A program made the position numbers and the translations under genes. The notes below the pieces were generated by a model. The model was not told the origin of the DNA. It ran no database searches and was given only the letters and a program-made list of their open reading frames with translations. DNA of 64,000 nt from Axinella damicornis (taxonomy: Eukaryota > Porifera > Demospongiae > Axinellida > Axinellidae), in contig OZ007508.1 of assembly GCA_963931865.1 (NCBI GenBank), positions 20,358,201 to 20,422,200 on the forward strand. The letters are read 5' to 3'. Below, in pieces: positions 11,697-21,296 of the stretch (within the stretch, counting starts at the first letter, position 1; every line of letters starts with the position of its first letter).

Positions 11697-14600
11697 ATGT
11701 GTGCACGTACGCGTGGGGACCTCATGCGAGAAATGGCCACAGGCACCCTAAGGAGCAACGATGATTCGACGGGTTCTTCGGTAGGTTTTCGAAAAGTGCA
11801 ATCGATGCCAGATAATCAGCTAGGGAACTTGTATCTGGTTTTCAAAGTTTGCACACAGCATGCATTTAGTATAGTGCCTACTGAACGGGGTACCAATTGA
11901 TTGCATGGTCCTCGCCATTTTGTCTACTTCAACCGCAGGCCAGAGAATTCCACCTGTCGCACTCGTCCTATCGCAAGAGGGTGCGTCAGGAGTACCAGAG
12001 GCTGTATCAGGCCAAGCGAGCCAAGACGGTGTCTCGGGTGAAATCTGAGCTTCAGGAAAACAGGAGGTTTGTGGAGCAATCGACCCAAGATGCTCCTAGT
12101 GAGCCATCCATCAAGCCACTTCCCCCGGAGTCGTGCGTGGATGTGGAGCTACCCCGCAAGATCTCCATTGGGTTCATGAGCCAGACTGGGAAGACACAGT
12201 ACGTCAAGATCCCCCTCTCACTGGTGCCAGTAGTTCAGGCACTGCCGCGGTTCAACACCTGGTCCACAACGCAGCAGAACTTCCTCGTGGAGGACGAAAC
12301 TGTCCTGCACAACATCCCCTACATGGGGGAGGAGGTGCTGGATAAAGACGAGAGCTTCATTGAGGAACTGATCAAAAATTATGATGGGAAGATTCATGAT
12401 AGCAAGCAGGAGGGCAGCGACGCAGTGGATGACGACATCTTGGTTGAGTTAGTGGGCACAATGAAGCCATTCTACTGCAACGCCCCCAAGCATATGCGAG
12501 GGGCTCCCAAGTCGTCAGAGGCTGGTGTACAGGGGTCACAGGTATATGAACCTACCCTCTTTCATGGGGTAATCATGATAGCATATCCCGGCCTGATCTC
12601 CTAGTCAATGCTGTTCTAGCGTACATGGATTCCTGAGCATCTCTTACAATTGAAAATGGAGGTCAAAAAGTGGCGTGGGGTGATGTAATGCCCTCCAGTT
12701 TCCATTGTAAAAAGATGCTATGGAATCCGTCTATACACTGTCGCATATAGATGTGTGGTGTAAGAGTTTCTATATATGTCCTGTCCGTCTTCCACCTGTT
12801 AGATGGACCAATCAGAACAGCTGTTCTCAGCGATTGCCAATGTCACCTGCAGCAGTGAAAGCCCCCAGAAGCTGCAGGAGAGATACCGCCGACTAACCAG
12901 CTCAGAGGGCGTGTCCCAATGCATCCCAAACTTGGATGAGTGAGCTTCCAGGGTTTAGCTCCCTAAGCTTGGCCCTGTGTTACTGCTCCCTCTGTCTGTC
13001 CTCTCGCACACGTAGCCCCTCCATAGCCCCTCTGTCCCGCGGCCATGCGCTCCACTCCTACCAGACCCTCTTCTGTCGACGCTGCTTCAAGTACGACTGC
13101 TTTCTCCACGGCTGGCACCCTGCACCCCCCACACCCTCCCACCTCACACATCCTGATGCACAGTTGAGGAAGACACCATGCGGACCACATTGCTTCCTAC
13201 ACAAGGTATAAGCCTGGTGTGTGCACAAGATTGCTTCCTGCACAAGGTATAAGCCTGGTGTGTGCATAAGATTGCTTCCTACACAAGGTATAAGCCTGGT
13301 GTGTGCACAAGATTGCTTCCTGCACAAGGTATAAGCCTGGTGTGTGCACAAGGAGCAAGAATAAACGTATAGCTCACAATAAGAACAAACTTGAGAGTAA
13401 TTATTCCAATTTCAGCTGTATCCCTAGTCTTGCGGGCTACATGTCCATTGCCTTGTTCCCAGGCCACGTGGGAGCAAGTCAGCGTTAACATAGTGTCACC
13501 ACAGAACCAGAGGGTAGAAAGGTCATGTGATATCAAGGGCATATCGAGCTTTATGCGCCCTTGGTGATATAGATGATCAGCATGGTGATGTAATACCCTC
13601 CTGTTCCCAGAATTGGTCTGACCGAGTACTCTCCACACACAGATTGATGATCCAGGTAACCTGGCATCGCTGATGACCCACTACCCTTCCAGGGGAGGGA
13701 GCCGAGTGGGCTACAAGCCTGTGGCCCACTCCATGTTCACTGCAGAGCCACCCCAACCCTCAACCAGCAGTAGTAGGTGTGGCACTTCCCCAGTGCCGGT
13801 CATGGTGAGCTCAGATGAGTCGGACTCAGAGTCTTCGTTTGCCGACTCCAATGACTCGGATGACGAGGGTGAGAACGGCGACCCAGAAGCCTCCATGGAG
13901 CTTGCCAAATCAACACACCCTTCGAGGATTGGTGTGAAGCAGGTTACTCCGCAGAAAAACACTGCGCAGAGCGATGTCATGGCTACTAGCAGCAACGATA
14001 AAGACAGTGGTGAAACAGAGGATCTCCTACCTGGTTGGACAGGGGCAGAGGTGACCTACTTTCGTCTTCTGCATCCAGTATTTGGCCACAACTACTGCGC
14101 CATTGCAGAACTCTTGCGGACAAAGAAGTGCCAGGAGGTGTACGAGTACTCCCAACAGGTGTCGGGGACGTTGCTGCTGGACCAGCCAGAGAGGATGCGG
14201 AGACTGGCCGGGAAGAAGAAGAAGAGAAACATGAGGTGGTCGATTCTTGGGCTAAGTGCCCCACCCCTCTTTCTGTGTTCAAAGTTTCGTATGGAACGGA
14301 GGGGGAGGGGAACTCTGTCCTTAGGACGTGTCCCACTGGATATTAAAAGCTCTGAATTGGGTTCTGGGACCCCAAACCAGAGCTTGATGATTGTTGAACC
14401 TGTCCCTGCTCTCTTGCTCTCTTCCGACAGGACATGGTCTCACCATCATCGCAAGATCCAGTCCAAGCTCGAGGGCCAGGCGACCTATCGGTACAACTAC
14501 AAGCCGTGCCTCCACCCGGGGAAGGCGTGTGATGGCTCCAGCTCCTGCCGCTGTGCCCTCTCAACAAACTTCTGTGAGAAGTACTGCAACTGCAGCCCTG

Positions 14601-15710
14601 ACTGCCAGAATCGCTTCCCGGGATGCCGCTGTCGGACAGGATCCTGTAATACAAAACATTGCCCCTGCTTCCTGGCTGTACGAGAGTGTGACCCTGACCT
14701 CTGTAACCTCTGCGGGGCAGGTGGGTGCATCCCCCATACTAACGTATTTCCATTTTGTGCTACTCTGACCTACACAGCCACATGTAGGTTTCAGGTTGCC
14801 TGTCCAAGATCCATCCCACGATCTGACCGATGAGTGTGTGCTGTGTGTGGCTTCACCATTTACATGGCAAACACACTATGCCCTGGCTTGGACTTGAAGT
14901 ACAAAGGTCATATGCAGATCCTGGAATGAATTTGGACAAGCAACCTGAAAGAAAACATTCCCGTTCTAGTCTAATGGCATCTTTGTTTGCAGGTGAGGGA
15001 CTGAACTCGGAGGACACTGGTACCTGCAACTGTCGGAACGTGGCCGTCCAGCGTGGACAGCACAAGCAACTCCTGATGGCTCCCTCGGATGTGGCTGGCT
15101 GGGGGATCTTCCTCAAGGACAGTGCAGAGAAGAACGACTTCATCAGTGAATACTGTGGAGAGGTGAGGGGTCGTTCTCAGGACTGAGCTGCGTCAGTTGG
15201 TTGAAGATGTGCGTCACTCAGTTGATCCTTTGTTTCTGACAGATCATTTCTCAGGAAGAGGCTGACCGACGGGGGAAAGTGTATGACAAGTACGCTTGTA
15301 GCTTCCTCTTCAACCTGAACCACGGTGAGATCGATGGAGCTGCCTTCAAGATCGTAGTTTAATTTGGAACGGATCTACCCTTAATCCAATTACCTCCCTA
15401 CACACACACCCAGACTATGTAGTAGATGCCACTCGCAAGGGGAACAAGATCCGCTTTGCAAACCACTCAATCCATCCCAACTGTTTCGCCAAGGTGATGA
15501 TGGTCAACGGAGACCACCGCATTGGTATCTACGCCAAGAGGAACATCGAGCCAGGAGAGGAACTCTTCTTTGACTACAGGTGGGTACATGTAGGGGAAGA
15601 CGACGTTTTACCACATGGTTGTACACTGACTCTCTGCACTGCACAGGTATGGTCCAACGGAACAGCTCAAGTATGTTGGCATTGAGAGAGAGGTGGTGAA
15701 GTACAATTGA
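11697..15710 (+). CDS. EZH: Histone H3K27 methyltransferase EZH (Polycomb PRC2 catalytic subunit)
   Basis: Ten exons join in frame to 792 residues: 11697-11780, 11939-12541, 12803-12939, 13016-13205, 13643-14235, 14431-14720, 14993-15162, 15243-15324, 15414-15579, 15647-15710. N-terminal half: basic EED-binding helix ([19 protein letters not shown]), then [20 protein letters not shown] and [14 protein letters not shown], near-invariant in EZH1/2; [18 protein letters not shown] is the Cys-rich segment near the first SANT region. An acidic Ser-rich linker precedes the second SANT ([12 protein letters not shown]). The CXC domain ([16 protein letters not shown]) is followed by the SET domain with [25 protein letters not shown] and the FFDYR catalytic tyrosine segment, ending [13 protein letters not shown]. 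It should trimethylate H3 Lys27 with EED and SUZ12. All key SET residues I can check are present. The start is the first ATG of a short exon that joins in phase 0; an upstream non-coding exon is possible. Confidence 0.97.
12627..12728. mobile_element. Short inverted-repeat element in EZH intron 2
   Basis: GGATTCCTGAGCATCTCTTA and following bases pair with TAAAAAGATGCTATGGAATCC about 100 bp downstream; the arms extend to CCTCCATTTTC / TTTCCAGTTTCC-type segments. It is non-coding. The central GGTGATGTAATGCCCTCC recurs in variant form at 13578-13600. Confidence 0.55.
13189..13354. repeat. 41-bp tandem repeat carrying the EZH exon 4 donor site
   Basis: Four copies of a unit that contains TTGCTTCCTACACAAG followed by GTATAAGCCTGG. 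The first copy spans the end of EZH exon 4, so the real exon/intron border (13205/13206) is the first of four identical CACAAG|GTATAAG junctions, at 13206, 13247, 13288 and 13329. Use of any later copy would place an in-frame TAA directly after the normal junction. Confidence 0.93.
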
Positions 15711-15894
15711 CTTGAAGCTGGACTCTGATTACACAACCACATTGTACATAGGCTGGTGCTATGTTCCCAGGTGGTCTCTGCACAGTACTTCTCTTGTAAT
15801 GTCTTGAGGAGTTAACAGTTTTGTTGATCCGATTATCACCTGTTAACAAAACAGATTCAGTATGTAAAGCACCTGTCAACAAAGACTTAGGGGG

Positions 15895-16389
15895 AGCAAA
15901 CTGCAGCAGCTGTCCCCTGAGGTTAAACTGCAGCAGCTGTCCCCTCAGGTTAAACTGCAGCAGCTGTCCCCTCAGGTTAAACTGCAGCAGCTGTCCCCTC
16001 AGGTTAAACTGCAGCAGCTGTCCCCTGAGGTTAAACTGCAGCAGCTGTCCCCTCAGGTTAAACTGCAGCAGCTGTCCCCTCAGGTTAAACTGCAGCAGCT
16101 GTCCCCTCAGGTTAAACTGCAGCAGCTGTCCCCTCAGGTTAAACTGCAGCAGCTGTCCCCTCAGGTTAAACTGCAGCAGCTGTCCCCTCAGGTTAAACTG
16201 CAGCAGCTGTCCCCTCAGGTTAAACTGCAGCAGCTGTCCCCTCAGGTTAAACTGCAGCAGCTGTCCCCTCAGGTTAAACTGCAGCAGCTGTCCCCTCAGG
16301 TTAAACTGCAGCAGCTGTCCCCTCAGGTTAAACTGCAGCAGCTGTCCCCTCAGGTTAAACTGCAGCAGCTGTCCCCTCAGGTTAAACTG
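15895..16389. repeat. 27-bp minisatellite, about 18 copies
   Basis: The unit starts AACTGCAGCAGCTGTCCCCT and ends CAGGTTA, nearly identical between copies. It begins about 185 bp past the EZH stop codon. The period is a multiple of three, so it yields long open frames on both strands that are not genes. Two more units reappear at 16818-16868, beyond the inserted element at 16398-16810. Confidence 0.97.
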
Positions 16390-16397
16390 TGTCCTTT

Positions 16398-16810
16398 CTA
16401 GTCTCGTTCCCAGACCCCGAACGCGCACGTGTGAAAAAGGGGTCTGGGGACAATGCTACAGTCAGCTCGACCCTATGATATATGACGCTGATGTCTGGAA
16501 TGTGGGATGGCCAATCAGAGTTTAGCTAGAGCAATAAATTGCTTCGTAGTTTCCGTGTCGGCTAAGTAGACTTGGTAGATACAGCCCAGAACGACGCGAA
16601 GAGGAGTGCTGCCTTCGTTAGTACAAAGAATATCTCTCACCGCTTTACTGGGCATCATCAAACATGCCATTTTCATCTGGAATCTACTGATTACGTCATT
16701 GTGGTCACGCCCCTTGAGGTCAGGCAGCATGTAGCATTGTACCCAGACCCCTTTTTCGCGTGTGCGTGTTTTTTTCGCGCGTGCGCGTTTGGGGTCTGGG
16801 AACGAGACTA
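16398..16810. mobile_element. MITE with 8-bp target-site duplication (longest TAGTCTCGTTCCCAG copy)
   Basis: The left end CTAGTCTCGTTCCCAGACCC and right end GGGTCTGGGAACGAGACTA are inverted repeats; a second inverted layer follows (GTGAAAAAGGGGTCTGGG against CCCAGACCCCTTTTTCGCG). The direct repeat TGTCCTTT flanks it on both sides (16390-16397 and 16811-16818). An 8-bp duplication with short inverted ends fits the hAT-like class of cut-and-paste elements. The roughly 330-bp interior has no transposase, so it would be moved in trans. It has split the 27-bp array. Confidence 0.88.
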
Positions 16811-16908
16811 TGTCCTTTGAGGTTAAACTGCAGCAGCTGTCCCCTCAGGTTAAACTGCAGCAGCTGTCGTCCACTCAGAGTATTTGTGCGTTGAGGTACC
16901 AGGTACAG

Positions 16909-19900
16909 CTACACATTGGTGAGTAGCATGCGGCCATGACTGACCTGGACGTTACTCTTGTGGCTGGCTGCAATGTCCCGGATCTGTCGAACCTCAGCAC
17001 AAGTGATTCCTCCGACTACAAACAGAAATAGCAGAGGGTGGTTGCTGGGCCTTGGACGAGCCGAGCTCATGAATAAACTGTATGTGAAAATTAGGACTAG
17101 CGTAGGTGAGCACATTCTATTCTCTAACTCAATAAAAGCGCCACCATTACAGCGTTCAGAACAGGAGAGCACCGCACCTGAAGCTGGACTTCAGTATGTC
17201 AGCCAGCCCGTGTGAGTGGTACTCAAGGTCAGGAAGGTCGGGCTTGGAAGGGTTGAAGATGGCATCCACTACCTGGGCACAGAATGGAGGAGGAAGCACC
17301 TGTACGTCATAATTACATAGACAAGTGGACAGTGATTGTCAGTTACCTGTGCCAGCAGTGAGTGGTAAGGTGCCAGGGAGCTCTGCTCCTCACAGTCAAA
17401 TGTACGTCTGGAAATAAAGCAACCATTATTTTACTGCATGCATAGACAATAGCTCTGTGTACAATGTACCTATCCCACGGGAAGTGCACGTATTGATGTA
17501 CCTAAGATGTCCCTGATCTCACCCAGACATATACTAGACTATGCTCTTCAGAGTCAAATGCATGCCTGTGAGATGTTGACAACAACCATTATCTTACGGT
17601 ATGAAACACGGGAAGTGCACGTACATGACGTACCTAAACTGCTTGAGCTGGTCTCTGGTCTCCCCCAGGCCGACCAGCCGCTGGAACACAGTGGTCAGTC
17701 TCCCCAGGACGTGGGTGCGGGAGTCAGACTCGGCTGAAGAGGGACACAAACAGGTCAACCGATGCACTTCCCATCCCCAGTTTGCAGGACAAACATGGTG
17801 TACTGGGATACCACCACTAGAAGTACAATTCCAACCACTTACTGCTACGCCAAGTGAAGTCCTCTGGAGTAGAGGACATTCACTTGGCGTACCAGTAAGT
17901 GGTCACACAAGGACATTGTGTGACCAGACTCCACTGCTCTGGCCACGTGAGACCAGACCCCATGTGCTCACCGATGCCCAGGGCAGCAATGAGCTCTGAG
18001 TCACAGTCTCTGTGCTGGAGAATGAGGTCTGCAAGAGCTTCCTGCACAGAAATGAAATCAGTCCATTGGATTCCTATCCACAGCTGGGCCTGGGACTCAG
18101 CCTCTTCACCTTGGCGTCTTTCTCCTCACTGAATTCGTCCACGCAGTCCTCACCAACTAGTGAGTACAGGCCCACCATCACACCCAGCAGCTCACAGAGA
18201 GTAAGGACACCCCCTCCCCCGCCTCCTAGCTGACTGGTGGCCGCCTCCGTCAACTGCCTCAAAACACTGGGAGACTCGTCATCATTCACGCTCAGCATTA
18301 GCAACTGTGCATGTGTGAGAGGTTGGCTCTGGAAGTAGCATAGACTCCCCCTACAGTTTACATGGTGAACGTACCTTCTCAAAGCTGGCCATCTCCTCCC
18401 AGTGGCGGTGTCTGTCCTCCCCGAGTGCCTCTACCACAGCACAAGCCAGCTGCAGCACTGCCTGCTGGGAGACACAGGCATCCGGGTGGCTCCTGTGAGG
18501 GTGTGTGAGTGAGTGCAACTGCTAGTGTATCCAATTGTTCGATCCTGGGCAGCCAAGCGTCTGCTCACCTGAACTGCTGGAGGAATCCCTGAAGTTGTGC
18601 AGCCGAGGGTCTACCCGGCCTCCCAGTCAGCTTCACCGACAGTCCCTCTTGGGAGAGTGCTTCCAGCAGACAACGGGACACCTCCATCAGAGACTCCTAA
18701 GGGGAGGGAGGGAGGGCTGATGTCACAACAGCTAGGAGACACTCGATCATGTTACTGTCTTCACCTTTTGCTTTGAGCAAATCAGTGTTCTTAGTAGTTG
18801 CTGTGCTTTCGTGTTTTGGGGTTGTGCTAGGCATCCTGGGAGAATTATTCTAGGTGGGTGTAATAGATCAGTCATGTGACAGTCCTGTGAAGGTCATGTG
18901 ACTACCATCAAGTCCTGCTATATTAATCATGCACAGGTCATGTGACCACTGAATCATGATGTTAACAGGTGCGGATCACATGCTGAGTTATGTAACAATA
19001 ACCTTACCCAGGAATAGTGTTGCTGATTGGAGACATGTCGACACACACATCGCTGGTGTGCTGGGGGAGGTGGGGGAGGAGGAAGAGTATTCGGTCAGCG
19101 AGAGAATCCACAGGGTGGGAAGTGGGGCCTGTGAGGTCCAATGTTCGGTCCACTAATAGAAGAGAGGCTCGCTGAGCCGCCGACTAGGAGAGAAGAGGAC
19201 AGGCATGTAGTTTATCATGAAACCATTATTGTCCACAGCCCACACCCACCCTCCTCCTTGTCTTGGCCTGTGGCAGGGCAGCGAGCTGGTTGGCAATGAA
19301 CCGCGAGGTGTGTCCGAGGGAGAAGATGTCTTCTCGTACCTCCAACTGCAACAGCAGGTCATTCATCCCCCAGACAAAGCCCTGGGGATTAACGTAGCTG
19401 AACATCTGTGCATATACACTCATGCAACAGTTGAGGCCTTCTACACCTACGATCGTTTGCAGTATGCAAAAAACAGAGGGTTTGCATACCGCAAGCAAGC
19501 ACTGGGAACGAGGCTAGCAGAGTGCTCCTTGCACCATGAGTATGGCTGCTCACAGCACCAGGATCTTGTCAGCTGTACCTTGACCTTGGTCTGAAGTTCA
19601 TGTGTAAGCATATCAAAGTCTATCTGTCCCAGGTGCTGTAGGGAATGGTCCATGCTGCCCTGTGAGGGAGGGGCAGCTCACGTGACATCTCTGCAGTTCA
19701 TATTTGGGCATCACTGGTGTAGTGGTCCTACAAGACTACTTCAGACACATACTTCTTCGATGAGTTTAGCTGTCAGTCCGTCCATGTCTGAGGGCAGTAA
19801 AGGGAAGAGTGTGGCGTGGGGGGGCGTGATCAGTAGGCCTGGACACACCTCACTGTGGAACAGCGGCAGGTGGGTCACCGACACGCGAACACCAGACTAG

Positions 19901-21057
19901 GAGAGGAACAACACAGGGTAGCAATAAGCAGGTCGTGATTCCGGATGGGACCATCAAACTCAGGAGGCAATAACCTCACTACCTACACACCAGAAGAAAG
20001 CTACTGATGAGTTCTATCAAATTGGCTGTTGCCTGTCATGAAGTTGATGAACTTCCCAACACAAAATAAGCACGGCCCTAGTGCTGAATGGCCGATATAG
20101 CTGCAGTGTGAGTTGGGCACTCTGTTAGTCTCACTGTCCAAACAAACTCTTCCCACAGAAGGAAAGTATTCCAGAAATAATTCCACGTCAACAAATAAGT
20201 GAATTCTATGGCACCACAGAAGGCAATTTGGCATTGGGGATCTGGCCCCTGTGGGACTGCACCAGTGGTACTGCCAAGGCCAGTGGTACCCACACCATCC
20301 TGACCCCAGCCAGGACAGTCCAGGAATGAGCCTTACCTCCCTGTTGATCCACTTCCTCATGAGCGCCTGGAACTCTCCGTAGTGTGAGTACGTCTCCTCC
20401 CCTCCCCCTTCCTCCCCCCCAGGCATGGGCACCCACTGAGAGTGCATCGCCTCAGGCTGTGAGCAGAACACATGGCACTCAAGTGGCTGGAGGTCCGAGA
20501 GGAGCTGCGATATCCTCCGACCACACCTCCCGTGCAGGAAAGCAGTCACCACCAGCACCACGTGGCAGTATGGCGCCTGCAGTGACATGACGTACAAAAT
20601 ACATCAATTCTTCCTCACAAGTAATCTACGCTGGTAATTTTTTGAAGTGGTTATTGGTCCGGCAGGAAGTAGGGTAATGGTTAGGGCCATGCGCCAGGGC
20701 CAGTTCTGAATGTCCATTGCCTATACCCTATTAGCATGTACTTCCTGCCGGACCAATATCCACTTCCGATTTTCATTGAAAATTATGTGCAACACTCTGG
20801 ACCATAGATACTATCTACAAACCCTTGGGTTGCATAAGTACGGCACCATAGTACTATCCCTGTACGGCACCCACCATGGCGATGAAGTCGCGAGCCACTG
20901 GGCTAAGGACACGATACAGGTCATATACACCTACACAGTCCCCCAGTAGCCGCACACCTCCCGCCCAGTGCAGCACCTCAGCCGCCCCACTGTCCAGGAA
21001 GACAGCCGAGTCTCTGCACACTGACGACACCTCTCTCCACAACCGCTTTTCGGCCAT
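16909..21057 (-). CDS. SCFD2: Sec1 family domain-containing protein 2
   Basis: A Sec1/Munc18-family gene in about a dozen minus-strand exons. Exon 1 starts at 21057: MAEKRLWREVSSVCRDSAVF, then LDSGAAEVLHWAGGVRLL, matching the N-terminus of SCFD2. Later exons include the segment ending MRKWINRE (20597-20336), one ending LFPLLPSDMDGLTAKLIEE (about 19900-19750), and VVDAIFNPSKPDLPDLEYHS (about 17180-17270). The last exon (about 17080-16909) reads SSARPRPSNHPLLFLFVVGG then ITCAEVRQIRDIAAS, the family's C-terminal signature, and ends GRMLLTNV, slightly shorter than the human protein. SM proteins bind SNARE complexes; SCFD2 itself is poorly studied. An intron (about 19900-20335) contains a fragment of a SLC27A exon. 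Internal exon borders were not all resolved. Confidence 0.88.
17835..17902. repeat. Near-perfect hairpin palindrome
   Basis: CCACTTACTGCTACGCCAAG followed by TGAAGTCCTC pairs with GAGGAC..TTCACTTGGCG and TACCAGTAAGTGG, giving a stem of about 30 bp with a 7-base loop. It lies in an intron of SCFD2. Confidence 0.8.
20152..20290 (+). pseudogene. SLC27A exon fragment inside an SCFD2 intron
   Basis: About 140 bp resemble the last exon of the plus-strand SLC27A gene (around 26365-26515). Shared blocks in the same order include CCCACAGA, AATTCTATGG, GGCAATTTGGCATTGGGG (one mismatch) and CAGTGGTACTGCCAAG-like sequence. The translated parent reads GEFYGATEGNLALGN. The fragment has indels, a deletion of the MNKTGA region and no surrounding exons. 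It lies on the opposite strand to SCFD2 and about 1.1 kb from the 3' end of the minus-strand paralog, so it is most simply a leftover of local duplication. Confidence 0.8.
20644..20767. mobile_element. Short inverted-repeat element
   Basis: GAAGTGGTTATTGGTCCGGC and AGGAAGTA at the left are inverted at the right end (TACTTCCTGCCGGACCAATA then TCCACTTCC). The interior segment around GTTAGGGCCA and CTGAATGTCCATT recurs in diverged form near 600-680, so this is a family. It lies in SCFD2 intron 1. Confidence 0.75.
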
Positions 21058-21062
21058 TGATT

Positions 21063-21068
21063 TTTATT
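21063..21068 (-). terminator. Polyadenylation signal AATAAA of the minus-strand SLC27A gene
   Basis: On the minus strand the sequence reads AATAAA, AATCA, then the ATG of SCFD2 at 21057. It lies about 230 nt after the SLC27A stop codon (21297) and only 5 nt before the next gene's start codon. No closer AATAAA was noticed. Confidence 0.55.
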
Positions 21069-21296
21069 GCGATTCAATAATTCTGGTCTAATTATGGCAA
21101 TTTGCTAAATTAGAACAGCATAATTCTGAACAACAGATCAGATCAGCAGATGAGATCGGATTGCTCAAAACGACAATATTACAATCATGATATTAATATC
21201 CCCTATGACCTTTTATGCAGGCATTACTTCTGACATCCGAAGTTGGGCAAGCATAGCTGGTAGAGGAAGAAGCTACAATTTGAAAATGTCTACAAA

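Noticed and set aside
15667..16525. Long open frames on both strands rich in LRLNCSSCP or NLRGQLLQF repeats
   Set aside because: They come from a 27-bp minisatellite whose period is a multiple of three; no splice context or family match.
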